DNA from: Margaritispora aquatica
Taxonomy: Eukaryota; Ascomycota; Leotiomycetes; Helotiales; Discinellaceae
DNA: 64,000 nucleotides
Assembly (NCBI GenBank): GCA_007644065.1
Contig: VJWN01000010.1
Span: forward strand, 1,302,001 to 1,366,000
Direction of reading: 5' to 3'
The position numbers were made by a program, and so were the translations under genes. Every line of letters starts with the position of its first letter. The first letter of the stretch is position 1. Below the pieces are notes generated by a model. That model was given only the letters and a program-made list of their open reading frames with translations, searched no databases and was not told where the DNA came from. Shown one piece after another: positions 47,134 to 59,756 of the stretch.

Positions 47134-48802
47134 GGTATAGTACTGCTGAATGATTCAAGAGTTGGCTAAACGGGGTCGATTGTAGACAAATGGATGCCAA
47201 AAGAGAAGCTCGACTTGGTGACTGAGAACTGATTTGGGCAGCAAGAAAGCAGAAAGAAAGCTTCTTCAAGGCAGCTAGCTCTATTCTGGTATCAATCAAT
47301 TTCCGGGAAAATGGCGGTGATTTGGTATTAGATGCCGGACCAAAGCCGATCGCTCCTTCAACTGCCAGTCCTTGTCGGATGCCGCTTTCCATATTCGCCA
47401 GACTAGAAGCGGATATACCGACGGTGGAGAGCTTCTGTATGAGATTTCTGAAATTTGAGCTATTGTAAGTGTAGCCTATGGTTCCCCTGCTGGAGATATC
47501 GTCTTTGGTACCGGGTCATCTTCGGATACTGGGAGGCAAGCCAAAGTTGCCTCCATCGTGATCAAAATCCGCGATCTGTTTTAATGCTTGGTATTTCAGT
47601 TGGACATATGGTTTAGATCCAGTATTGGTTGCGTGTGTAACGATTTCAACCTCATCGTTGTATTTACAAGGTAGGCGAACCTGAGGACAAGTTGGTTGTA
47701 TCCTTGGCGAGTGGATGTTGAAGTTTTCCAGTGTGGACTTGTCAAATAAGCGAGCCCCTGACTGAGTCATGCAAGAGCATGAGTTATAAGGAGTTGAATC
47801 ATATCAGAAACTCACCGTAACTGACTGGCATATCTCTTATCTCCAAACGAAGGAATCCTGTAACAATATATCAAGTAAATACCTTGATTGGTATGGTTGA
47901 AAGTAAGATTAGATCGAGACCTTTATTGTACCGGAGACGTGTTCACAACCGAGATCTCTCATCCCTGCTCAAAAGCTCGTTTCGCAAGCTGCAAATCATG
48001 TCATGTCTGTGCCCTTCGTGACGAACAGAGCTTCCACGGTATAGAGTTTTCGGCGGTCTCAGTCACGTCACCCTCCAAGGTTTAAAGTAAATTGTAAGGC
48101 TTGCTTGGAGTTCAATATGATTTCCACATTGGCGAACAGGGCCACGAATGACATGTAACTTTTATTTCTAAGTCGGCGGTATTAATAAATATAGTATATG
48201 CTGGCGATATTCATCGAGCAAAGAAGTAGAGCTTATCGCTTAATCCCTCCTAGTATATCCTTTGCAGCACTAATAGATCGAAAGTGTAGCTCACAAAAGT
48301 GTTCATCCAGAAACGATCCTTTGACATATATGACGAGTGGGTCTGTGGTATGTGTTCTAGATTCTACATTCAACGGGCGGGACTCTGATCTTGAGCATGC
48401 CCCCAATTAGGTGGGGTCGTTTTTCCTTCACCGGATGAAGCATTCACCAAACGGTGCTATGTGTTCCTCCTACCGTTCTTGAGTCGTGAAAACAGCTTCG
48501 TCAACCCACGCTTGCCTTTTACGGAAGTCTGGGACCTGAACCCTAGCCAACCAGAGGGGCTCCGCGGCGAAGGAACCGGGGTTCAGACTTCAGTCTTGGG
48601 AAAAAGAAGTGTAGTGATCGTGAGAAAGCAGATAGCTAGCTGCATGCCCCTCTTTTGCGGTAGTGGTCTTAAATATTATTCTTTAGTATCTCACTTCCCC
48701 ATCATTCACAATGACTGTCACCTTCCTTCCTTCAAACCCTCTTTTGGCCTTCCTTTCTTTGGTACGAGTACGAGCGCGTCTCGTCTGAATCCTGCTGCCA
48801 CG
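47134..48802. other. Intergenic, divergent promoters
   Basis: About 1.7 kb separate the hydrolase and Pth11-like gene starts. The open frame on the minus strand at 47516-47770 (84 codons, ATG start) has mixed composition but no domain, splice partner or promoter cue, so it is not called as a gene. The rest is AT-rich and has no other visible feature. Confidence 0.45.
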
Positions 48803-50342
48803 ATGGCTCTCGATATGACGGATCCGAGGCTTCTCGCATATCTTGAAGCCGCCATGGCGATTGCGGCTACGCAGGATCTCACGCAGGATCGCAGAGCAGC
48901 TACCATGAACCTCAGTATCGCATTCGTATGCCTGGCTGGCTTATTTGTGATTTTGCGGTTCTATGCTCGATATAAGCATAGACAGGGATATGGCATCGAC
49001 GACTGGCTGATGATTGCTTCGCTATTGTTTTTGGGAGCAAATATGGCTGTTGTGACTGCAAGTCAGTTGTATCTTTCTAATGTGTTGATGTTGAGATACT
49101 AACATGTGTAGTGGTGAAACATGGCCATATGGGTCTGCATTCTGGTGCCTTGACGATTCCCCAAGCAATCTACCTAGGAAAAGTAATTTGATTAACACTT
49201 TGACCCACGAGGTATACTAAAATCAGCCCTAGATTCTTTTGGTTGCGGAGTCACTATATTTAACGAATGTTAATCTCATCAAGCTCAGGCATGTTCCAAA
49301 GGAGCTCTCAACTCGACCGTACAATGGCTGACAATATACCACAGTCTGCTGTGCATGTACTACCGCATCTTCCCCATCAGATCCATGAGAGTAGGATGCT
49401 ACATCTTAGGGGCCATCTCCATGGCTTGGAATCTCGCACTCCTAGGTGTAGCTGAAGGCCAATGCATCCCGATGAAGAAGAACTGGCTCCCTTGGGTTCC
49501 TGGCCACTGCATCAACATGAGGGTCACCTTCCTCGCCGTGTCAATCCCAAATATCCTGACAGATGTCGCAATCCTAGCACTACCTATGCCCCACGTCTGG
49601 AAACTCCAAACGAACATTAAACAGAAATTCTCACTGTCTATCATCTTCCTGCTCGGCAGCTTTGTGGTTTTCTCCAGCGTTTATAGATTCACCGTCTACT
49701 TGAACTATGAGCCAACCGACATGCCATGTCAGTCCATCACCTCTTGGCTTGATTAGCAATAACACTAACAAGACACAGACACCTTAGCGCTGGGAGCTGC
49801 ATGGAATATGGTAGAGATGAGTTCCGGTATTGTCTCGGCATGCATGCCTGCACTTGTAAGCCCTCCAAGCATAACAAAAACCAACAAGTAGCTAAAATTC
49901 TGCTTCACAGAGCCCTCTCATGCGTGGTTGCATCGGGCGTATCAGTGGCTCCTCCAAAAACGGCCTCAGCACAGGAAAGACGAACCCCAATCTCATCACT
50001 ATTGGCGGTGGAGGTGGCAAAAGTGCCTCCTCTGGTCACAAGCGAAGTGCAAACTCACAGAATTTCCACAAGCTCGACGATGAATCAAAGTACAGCAATT
50101 CGGAGACAGATCTGACTGAGCACCGCAATGCGAGAGGGAAAGGGGATGGGCGGGGAGGAAATATCACTGTTACTGAGACGGTGACGCAGGACTATAGGAA
50201 TGATGCCGGAAGTGACGAGATCCCACTGACGATTGTGAAGAGTGGAAGGCGCCCGGATTGGGATAGGAGCAATGACGAGCCGTGGATGGGGAGGAGAGAG
50301 AAGGCTGCTGTGCATGTTGGAAATATGGAGAGGAGAGTATGA
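48803..50342 (+). CDS. Pth11-type integral membrane protein (fungal rhodopsin/SAT4 domain)
   Basis: The six exons are 48803-49061, 49112-49182, 49233-49288, 49345-49727, 49779-49855 and 49911-50342, giving 425 residues. Exon 3 to 4 uses a GC-AG intron (AG|GCATGT...CCACAG), required to restore NVNLIKLSLLCMYYRIFP. Seven hydrophobic segments are visible: LSIAFVCLAGLFVILRFYAR, IDDWLMIASLLFLGANMAVV, the YLGKILLVAESLYLTNVNL region, GCYILGAISMAWNLALLGVA, RVTFLAVSIPNILTDVAILA, FSLSIIFLLGSFVVFSSVYR, and YTLALGAAWNMVEMSSGIVS. A charged C-terminal tail of about 140 residues follows, Gly/Ser/Asn-rich then basic. This architecture is that of the fungal SAT4/Pth11-like family, some of whose members sense surfaces in plant-interacting fungi. 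The ligand is unknown. Confidence 0.85.
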
Positions 50343-51207
50343 TTTCAAATATGTCCTCTTGTTGATGTTAGATGTATAGAATGTAAAGCTAAATGTAACA
50401 TAAACCCTTTGTATAGCAAGAGACTTCCTTAAGTTTACTTGAAACATTTAACACTCTGTATGGCTGTATCTTGAGGATGAATTAGCCTTAATTTTAGAGA
50501 CAAAGTCTTATATCGTTGAGCAATCAGAACCACGAGAGATTGGTAGCGAAATTCAAGACTGCACCAGACTTTCCTGGTTGCGGCCCCCCGACAGCAGCAA
50601 TTCACAACACAAATATGACGAAACAAATCCCTCAAAGACATGTAATAATCGACTGGAAAGACCCCAAGAAGAAAATCGCCCCTCCAATGTGTCCCGGAGA
50701 CTCGCAGGAAACCCAAGCAGTGTATCAATATCACGTGGTGGATCCTCATAGCAACTCGCTTGTGCCCCTGACAGAAAGCGAGGTAGATGAAATAGATGCT
50801 CAGAAAGACCATGCATATTCTTCATCCATATAAGGGCCGTCCAAGATATTAATATAAGTCTGAGGATCATATACTAGGCTCACCTCAGATATAGATTATA
50901 AATCTATCAATCTGTTCAAAGGTGTTAGCTGTTTAGTGCTATGAAAATTACGGAGTTTGGAGTGAGTTCAATAGGTTTCATGATGCTCTTCGCAATCCGC
51001 GTCACAACTAGAAATCAACATTTTTCGATGGGTTTTTTTTAGGTGGGTGTTAGTAGCTAGCATAATCAAATGATCATCGGGCTTCCGGTATCTATAACTT
51101 CACGAACGGCTTCGGAACTCTGCCTACAGAAAAATGCCAAGGCATCATCTCTATTCCATACTAAATATACCGTTTTTGTTGTTTTCCTATGCCAAACCAA
51201 TCGACAT
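50343..51207. other. Intergenic, convergent 3' ends
   Basis: This is the spacer between the Pth11-like and ABP1 3' ends. It contains the doubtful small ORF at 50615-50833; otherwise I see nothing in it. Confidence 0.5.
50615..50833 (+). CDS. Doubtful small ORF, unknown
   Basis: The first ATG in this open frame gives 72 codons (MTKQIPQRHVIIDWKDPKKK at the start). The frame stays open about 33 codons further upstream, from TTG at 50516. The composition is protein-like (charged, few rare residues), so it could be an exon of an unrecognised small gene, but there is no domain and no confirmed splice site. It sits between two convergent 3' ends, where spurious frames are common. Confidence 0.2.
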   Translation: MTKQIPQRHVIIDWKDPKKKIAPPMCPGDSQETQAVYQYHVVDPHSNSLVPLTESEVDEIDAQKDHAYSSSI

Positions 51208-53843
51208 TTACTCATTTAATTGCGAATAATTGGATGGGAACAGGCCGGACTTGTCACCCAAGTGACCAAACCACCAATCTTCATCGGGAAATTCCTAGAA
51301 AATGTTAGAAGAGGTATCAAGAAGAACATATGAAGGCTACTCACCAGCCCAGTGATTGTATCTCCTTCCTCAAAGCTTAGCTCGTTATCCTCTGCAGCCT
51401 CATAATCGTAAAGCGCAGTTGCGGTTGGACCCGTAGGCGGTGCAGGTGCTGCCGCAGGACGGGAGGGCGCGGCAGGAGAAGGCACGGGTTCTGGCTCCTC
51501 TTCTTCTTCAACAAGCTCGCAGTACGCGCTAGGAAACAAACCACTCTCGCCTCGAGAATTGGTACCCATCCACCAATCATCATCGACCATATCAATGTTG
51601 GTGACATATTCTCCTTCTACAAGTTCTAGCTCGTTATCTTCGGCTTTCTCGTAATCATATTGTATCAAAGCTCGTCTACCACCAGCACTTGATTCTTGGG
51701 TGGCAGCTACAGCTACAGCTGCTGCCCCAAAGCCCGCTGCTGCCACGGCTACCCCAGCAGCACGAGCTGGATCGTGACCCTTTGGTTCTTCTGTGAGATT
51801 CTTTTCCGCAGGTACATCTCTCTCCATTGCGTGAGTTGGGAAAGTAGGCGGTGGATCGCGCTCCTTCGGTGCTTCCAACTTGACCTCGTTACGAGCGACA
51901 GGCATGGCAATTCGTACTGGAGAGTGTTCTGGCTCATCTTCCTCCTCTGGACTTGGACTGCGTTGAACGGGAGGTGGAGGTGGAATGTTGGGCCCACTCT
52001 CGTCATCATCTTCCTCCACACGAGATCTAGATGGCAATCCAGGCATTGGGACACCGCCAGTTGGCCGGGTGGAAGTGTTGATAGGTGGAGGAGGTGGTGA
52101 CTGGTCTCCTGTGACAGTTCTTGGGATGGTGGGTGCACCCATTGGTGCTCCACCCTTAAAACGATCACGTATGGCACTGATCCCCCCAGCAGGCGACGAT
52201 GGTGCTTCTTCTTCGGGATGATCATCTTCGCCAGTGCGTTGTTGACCAATACTGCCAGCGCCTGACCTACCCGTCACGGTTGTAGCTACTGGGGCCCACG
52301 ATTTACCAGCATAACCACTCTTCCACTCTCCGCCTCCACTGGTTTGGCTCTTGATCGCAGGTGTGACGCTTGGGGCACTGTCACCAGCGCCGCTAAGTCC
52401 CCTTTCCCTTGCCTTCTTCTCCGCCCATATCTGAGCTGGCGTCTTTCCACCTTCATCTGCAAATGTTCTACTGGCTGCGCCGACTGGGGCAGGCGTGGCG
52501 TTTGCAGGAGCAGATTGAAGGCCAAACGTTCCAGGAGTTGGTGCCTTAGTGCCTGTGAAATTCGACGAACTTGAACCAAATCTGTTTGCAACTTTTGGCT
52601 TTGGGAGAGATGTCAGCCGCTCTGAGTGCGAAAAGGCGGAAGATCTCTCAGCAAGAGATTTAGGTTCGTCACTTGTATTACTGGTTCCGGTCACAGCAGG
52701 GGAAAGCTGACGAGGATCATCATCAGATGGCTTTTGAGCTCTGGCCCTTATGGCAGCAATGTCGACCTTTCCAACCGGCTCGTAAGCCCCCTTTACTATA
52801 GTAGGCCGATCATCAGAAGGTTTCTTGGCTTGTGCACGTATAGCAGCAATATCGACCTTGCCAACTGGTTGGTATCCACCACCAATTACATTTGCGGGGC
52901 TTCCATTGTTGTTACTGCTGCCATTGAATCGCGAGGGCTCGGGTTTAGATTTTGTTAGCTCGGTCATATTCACCTTTGTCGGTTTATATGCTGACTGAAC
53001 CTTCTCTAGTTGTGATCTTGTCACTGGCGGAGCATCTGTTCCCCATCCATCTTCATCCACGCTGCTGGTATTTTGGCCTGGCCTTGACCTCGCGATCGGG
53101 TTAAACGCCGCATTTCCGCCAGATCGAGTAGGATTAAAAGCAGGCTTTGAAGTAATCAGTGGTGGTCCTGAAACTTGCGTAGGAGCAGGACTGCCAGCAG
53201 AGTATTTTGCACCTGAAGCATCTGCTACTTTCTTAACAATGCTCTCCGGAGTGAGATCGCGATCAGATCGAGCTGTAATCTGGACATGGTAGCCCTAAAG
53301 AAGTAAGCAAAATGAAACCGCAGTATATTTTCTGTACTAACATGGAGGATCTTGGAAACTGCAGCAAGATGGCTTGTGAAGTAGCCCTTGGTCCTCTCTG
53401 GGACGCCCTCTCCACACTTTATTTCATGTTAGCCCATTGTAACCGTACAATACGAATGTACTGACCCATCCAATCAATACATATTTTGGAAGTGTTGTAT
53501 TTGGATCCTTGACTTTCACGAATGCAAATTGAACTCTGCCTTCAGAGAAATCCTCGATGAGGTCCAGCAATTCGCCCTCTAAAGAAGTAGAGAATCAGCA
53601 AACCGTTGCAACGCCATGGTGTTCTTGACACATACCGCCAGTACTCTGCACCTTTAAGATGCTTTCCTTTCCTCCACTGTCCTGCTGGAAGGCATTCACT
53701 AAAGGTGCAGAGACGGAGAAGACCGCCCACTGGCCATAGGTTGGAGAGCTTGCCGCGGGGCCGGAGGGTGCGGCAGAGTTAATGACACCTTGGTAGGATG
53801 ATTTGATGGAAGGACCATTTGTCGAGGTATTGAGAGATGTCAT
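51208..53843 (-). CDS. ABP1: Actin-binding protein Abp1 (ADF-H domain, two SH3 domains)
   Basis: The five minus-strand exons are 53843-53636, 53578-53466, 53416-53342, 53294-51345 and 51294-51208, giving 810 residues with all phases closing. Residues 1-160 are an ADF-homology domain: QWAVFSVSAPLVNAFQQDS, LLDLIEDFSEGRVQFAFVKV, YVLIGWCGEGVPERTKG, and the helix HVQITARSDRDL. The middle is Pro/Ser/Lys-rich and contains a repeated unit YxPVGKVDIAAIRAxAxKPSDD. Two SH3 domains occupy the C-terminus: ALIQYDYEKAEDNELELVEG, WWMGTNSRGESGLFPSAY, then ATALYDYEAAEDNELSFEEG, DWWFGHLGDKSGLFPSNY. Abp1 binds F-actin at endocytic patches, activates Arp2/3 and recruits kinases through SH3. The last exon of 87 nt supplies the end of the second SH3 domain. 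Confidence 0.94.
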
Positions 53844-54766
53844 ATTCGATGTGGTGGAGTTGTAGACAGATACAGGAGGAGAATGCGTGGTCTGTGTTGG
53901 GGGGTGGAAGCAATGTTCAGTGAGGTGAGCTTCGATTCAATTGTTTCCGTCAGTGGAGAGTGCAGAGTGCAGAATGCTCCAGTGTTGCAGCCTTCGCCTG
54001 TTCGTCATCCTGTGAGAGCCCAACGCCCCATACCCCAGCCACAGCCCCAGCCACAGCAGTGGTGGATGTTTCATGTGATCTATCCCCAATTAATACTAGC
54101 GTGAAATCACAAGGCTAGACCTTTTATGGGCGTCCTAGCCAGATTCCACAAGCCACATCCAGGGATTGGATTTCAAGGCTGTCAGGTCTGTCAGGGCTCA
54201 TTCACAACCACTAATTTTTCGAGGCGGACGACCTTCAAAAGTCTAAACATCCACAAGACAGAATCGCCCTGCTCTTGGTCACAGATCTCTATTCACTCGC
54301 TCGCAGAGTACCTATGTACAGACTACAGCGCGTCGCATCCACTAGATCTGTCATCCATAGGTAAATACATATCCAGGAGAAGTACATAACATGTGAGTAG
54401 TCTCCTCTCAAGCTCGGTCTCTTTTTTCTCTTTCCTCCTCTATTTCGAAGCATATATCATTCTTCATTCCTACAATTATCTGTGGTTGTACTTCACTTGT
54501 CATCACAAATACAAACCTTGCATGCATTTGGCGCAATCCTTGCTCTTGGACATCATGCGACAGCAGCTTTTTAAGGCCTTTTCAGGACAACTGTGAAGCT
54601 CGGAAGAACTCTCTTGTCACTTGTATCTTGGTGTAGTATCTTGGAGCAAATGCTTGTGTTACTACTCCTTCCCTCGTCTCTTGGTTTTGAGATATAAAGA
54701 GGACGAGCGCGTCACCTTCTCCGATTGCTGCATCGCTCGCTGGACTTTGTGATAGACTTTCCTGGC
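53844..54766. other. Intergenic: ABP1 and large F-box gene divergent promoters
   Basis: About 920 bases separate the two start codons. Short frames at 53883-54596 are not supported. The CCCCAGCCACAG words at 54033-54056 are a short internal repeat. A non-ATG frame runs from 54725 into the gene, whose first ATG is 54767. Confidence 0.5.
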
Positions 54767-57700
54767 ATGCAACCGCGTGGAGATAGTAGTACCTCTTCAT
54801 CATCGGCAGACTCGACTTCTGCTGACTCTCATCTTCTGCAGACGGCTCCACAGCAAAGCGAAGTAGTTTCTCCCATGGATGACGATTCAGCATCCGATGT
54901 CTCCATGCCCGTGGAGACAGAGGACGAGGATGATGAGCTATACAATGGGAAACCCAGCCAGGCACACCAAAGCGAACCACAGCCATCTGGAGTCTCGTCA
55001 CTGATCTCTGCGAGAGTAGAAGAGTCTAGAAAAAGAAGGATTTCCATCTCCTCAGAATCCTCTGGTAGCCAGCTGGACAGCGAGTCTATAGGGGCACGGA
55101 AGCGTCAAAGACCAAATGAGATAGCCCAACTCACAGAGATATCAATTCCTATGGATAGGTCCTTATTACCGGCTGAAATTTGGCATCATGTTTTCACATT
55201 CTGTCCTGCAAGGGTGCTTGCTGTCTTGTTGCAAGTCAATAAGGCTTTTAATGCCTATCTCGATTCTTCTTCCTCACATAATCACGTCACCCCGATCTCT
55301 CGATCAAATCTCAAAGTTCTATCTCCAGATGTCATTTGGGCAGCCTCCCGGCGACTATTCCCCCTGCCAGGTATGCAGATCATGCCAACTCCGTTGGCTG
55401 GCAAGTCGGAGCTAGATATGTGGAAAATTGCGTGTGGATATTTGTGTCAATTTTGCCAAAAGAGCGGCAAACTAACTCATGCTGCTACTGACAAGAAATC
55501 AAGCTTGGGCGCAGATATCGTACTTCCCGTTTTTCAAATCGGCATACGGAGCTGTGGTGCTTGTCTTCGAGAGAGATTGATACCGGTACGGATTTTCGCT
55601 GCTGATGTATTTCAGTTTACTAATATTGGAGCAGGAAATTGATCTGATAATCTCACTTCCTTCTGCTTTGATGGCTGCACTACCTTTTGTTTGCATGACC
55701 CCCGAATTCTGTATACTGCCAATATCGAGCTTACAAAGCGGACATTATTCACCAGGAGTTCAATTTACAAAATACTACTATGGGCGCCATGTTGAAAATA
55801 TTAAAAAGGAATTTGAAGATGTCAAGCTACTTGGTTCTGCACCTGCAGAAGAATGGCTCAAAGGTCTTGAAAGTCGCGGCAAGCAGAGCAGGGACGATTC
55901 TTCGCGGTGGGAGAGGTGGGAGGCAATTGGAGGTGTATCAAAGATGCGTGAAACCAAATTTCCAGGAGGCGTTGTAGAGAGCAATGGCTTAGGTACAGCT
56001 CAACGCACGGCTACAATCAATTCACCAGGTCAAAATAAGGCCTACGGCAGCAACATACCACACCATATACCCATTTCTACTACTACTACAACACCGAACA
56101 TCCCACATCCAGTTGTTGGCACTTTTGGTAAGTAGCCGACTAAATTTCATGTTAGTAGCTTTCTTTGGATATCTAGCACTAACACAAATCGTTCTTTAGC
56201 GTCGAAACAACCAGCTCGATTTGATTCCCCTTCACAGACTGGATTTTCATATGCCCCTCCCCGTCCTCATTTGCCGGCTAGACATGAGAGAACTAAAGAA
56301 GAGGTTGCAGAATTGAAAGCAGCTCGGAGAGCTGAGATCGAAAGGCGTTGTCTCTTGCTAGAACCCCCTCTGACAGCAGCAGTACTTGCACATATGGCCT
56401 CCTTTCAGGCCGCTATCCACATTATTCAGCCCCTAACAGATAGTGCATGGGAAGTATTGGAGCCAAGACTTCTCTCCCAACGTGAGGAGGCAGAGCAGCG
56501 AGAGAACGATCGAATTGCTCAGTCCCGAGTGGTTCGAGAGCTTTTTGATGAGCGCCGCCAACAGGACCTGCAGGCCAAAGGAGACCCAAAGGACCTTGTG
56601 GACCGGGAATGGGATGATATCCAGGCTCCATTGCGCGCAAAGATTGATAACTATGCCGAGGAAATCATTCGGGATGGCTGGAATAACGGCGATAAGGTTT
56701 CTTTGGAGAATTCGTCACTGTTTGCTGCCGAGGTGTTGATTTACGTCCGGAAGAGATTCTATGCCGAAGTAGCCAAGGATGAAGCTGCCGTTCGTGCAAC
56801 TGGAAGAGAGCCGGAGATGGACCCTCCCAATGGACCCTTTACTCGGAAGTTGACTTTGGAAAACATGAAGTGGGTTTTTGATACCAAAGTCAAGCCACTT
56901 ACAGAACACCTCCGTAGGGAGCTTTTCCTTTGTAATGCTTGCGATCATGCCTCGAAGTATTATGGATTTGAAGGTGTTATCCAACACTTTGCAGCCAAGC
57001 ACACCAATTCAATGAGTGCGGGTAGTGTTGTCGTTCATTGGAAATCGGAGTGGCCAGAGTATCCCCCGTTCAATCCAGATCCGGTTGCTGCTTCTCTGAC
57101 CTCCTACTATCCTGCTGTTTCAAGTGCGAGCACTCCAAGTAACGGACAATCAGTGCCACAAAATTTTGGATACGGTGGGTTCCAAACTGCATCTCTCACT
57201 GTTCCTGTCCATGTTCCCAATCCACACAGTTATCAGGAAAGTCCAGGACCGTATTATGGCCATCCACAATTTGGCGGACAATACCCTTCCGGCCAGAATG
57301 GGCCGTATCAACCGCCCCCACGGCCACAGGCATATTCCACAACTCAGTACTCCGTGCCGCCAATTGGACCTACCACTTCAGTACATAACGATGGAGCGTA
57401 CCAGTACTCACAGCAGCATTTCGGCGGAAGCTACCAGAATCCACCTCAAAGTGCTTATACAGCAGCATCATTAGATCTATCAGCGCATCAGCATATCTAT
57501 CCTCAGCTAGTAGCTCATTATACTGCGGGCTATGATCAACCACTTCCCGCTCCCCCTAACAGTTTCCCACAGGCCCCAGAGCGAAGCGGAGAATACACAG
57601 CTCAACTTCTGAGTCTTGCACGTAATGCTCGCGAGATTTGGAATATTATTGGTGGATCCAAAGAGGTCCCAGGCAGCGTCAAAGTGTATACAATCATCCA

Positions 57701-59756
57701 TCACATCTTGACCAGGTTCCGGGAAACTTTTCAGGATGACCCACCACTTTCTATGATGGTCGAGGGTTTATCAAATAACAAGGACATGCGGCCTGTCCGG
57801 AATGTTAATGGACTTCTATGTAAAGCCTGCAGTTTAGGTATGGCAGGGTCAGTTCCTTCTGCTCAGAAGAAACATCTTTCATTTCCTCAACTCGTCAATC
57901 ACTTTCAAACAGCTCATGAACTGGGTGTATCTCACAGTGCTCTTGGCCACTACCCTGATTGGAAAGTTGACATGGTGCTCCTCCCGGATAATTCTAAATT
58001 GCTTTCCATAACAAACGCACCTGGAATGGACAGCAAACGACTCAAGTTGTTTACCGATGCACTTCCAGAGATAGTTCCTACTCCAGAGCCTATTGTTGCC
58101 AACGATTATGCCAATGATTTGGATCATCGTGCAGCAGGCCAAGACCAATACTCTCACCTTGCTCCCTCGGAAGATAAACATGAAAAGTATTACTCTATAG
58201 AACTCGGTGGGAAACAGTCTGAGGAAAGTAGTGTAGCCTATGGTCCTGGTGAATATGATCCTCATCACCCTGCAGAGCTCTCAGTGTTGGTTGAACATCA
58301 ACCCAAAGCCAAAGCGACCGATCTTTATATTCGAGATTATCACATGGAACAAGAAGAACGGTCGTACCCACAGGATTATCGCACTACATCGAAGCGAATA
58401 TATTTGGAGGAACCATCTACCGGACCTGTTGTTATTGAAAATTATGGTCATGATCCATTACGCCCAGAGCGAAGGGTGTATGTTGACGAGCCCTCTCGTT
58501 ATCAAAATTTGAGCGAGAGCTTTAGGCTAGAGGATCGACAAGAGCCTTTCGAGTATCGTGAGCCTCAGAGATTTTCCACTGCATATCGAAATTCAAATAG
58601 GGTAGACTCTAATTCTAAGGAAAGTCCCTCAATCACAGCGCCCCGATATATTGTGCAGGACAATCACTCAAGGGGTATGAATGATGCAGCAATGGAGCAG
58701 AACCGGAATTTCGAGATTGCCGAACAAATCTCTCAGCACGCACGGCAAGCTCAGACACAGTTGCATATCCAAAATGAGACTGGGGTCGCTGGCTCGGAAG
58801 ATGGAGAGGTTAGGGCAGAAATTGTTGCAGCTCAAGACCCATCGCACATGGCACCATCCGACGAGGCTAGCAATGCAGCTGAACGGTTCCTCAACGAATT
58901 CAGACCAGGCGAAATCCCCTCAGGTACAGCGCGAAGTCCTCGTAGGGCAGTCAGTGGGTCGCGGAGCAACTGGAAAGACTATCGGCCTGGCAGCAGGATC
59001 ACTTATCGAGAGGCGGAAGAACCTCGTCGTCCTATGCTGGAGTATGGCGACGAAGCTCGTGTGTTTGCGAGAGGGTCTCCTCGAGGTATTCATGAACGCG
59101 CTGGACACGAACAAAGCATTTTTCCCAGGCCCTCTCAGGATCATCCATACGTTGATAGATATGCTGGCGCGGTGGAACAGCAGCCCTCATATCGCAATCG
59201 ATCCCCTGAGCTTGTTGACCATCGATATAAAATCAACAACGTCGTTTATCGAGATGAGCGGCAGAGCAGTCATGGTACCCGATATGCAAGGTACGAAAGT
59301 GTCCGACTCGAGAATGATCGCCCGCGTTCCAGGTCACCAGTCTACTTCAAGGTGGGTCCACAAGCTGGACAATATCACGAGCGAAGCCCAGCACCTCATC
59401 CATTGAGTCACGAGCCAATGTATCGGGCACATCCATCACTTCCATATCCGGAAGAAACTTCTTTTGAAAGACCTCCTCGTCCGGAGTATGTTCGCTATTA
59501 CCCTGAGGAACAGCGGCAACGAGAGCCACAATATGCCGAGTCTTACGAGTTGATCAGAGTTTCCAGTCCGAGTGGATCCTATATGATCCGTCGGCCAGTC
59601 CGCAGGGAGATTGCCACTTATGACGATGGGTTTTACTCCCGCACCCCAGTTTATGAAGATCAAGTTACATTGCCAAAAGCCGAACGCACATTTGTTGAAG
59701 GAGAATACGATCCTCGCCATCCAGCACCTCCTCCGGAGCCTTTACGTTATCAGTAG
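54767..59756 (+). CDS. Large F-box protein with two zinc-finger-like motifs
   Basis: The three exons are 54767-55585, 55635-56127 and 56200-59756, giving 1622 residues. The F-box-like helix pair is LLPAEIWHHVFTFCPARVLA then VLLQVNKAFNAYL (about residues 138-170). A cysteine-pair region follows (YLCQFCQKSGK, RSCGACLRERL), suggesting a metal site. Residues about 480-720 are helical and charged (RHERTKEEVAELKAARRAEI). Two C2H2-like motifs occur: LFLCNACDHASKY with IQHFAAKHTN, and LLCKACSLGMAG with LVNHFQTAHEL. The region between and after is Tyr/Pro/Gln-rich, and the C-terminal third is Arg/Glu/Tyr-rich with the motif GEYDPxHPA twice. I recall this layout from conserved fungal hypothetical proteins annotated as F-box or DUF7892 type, without a known target. 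A nuclear or SCF role is inference. Confidence 0.82.

Noticed and set aside
47516..47770. 84-codon minus-strand gene
   Set aside because: No domain, no intron partner and no conserved start context. It is noted only as an open frame.
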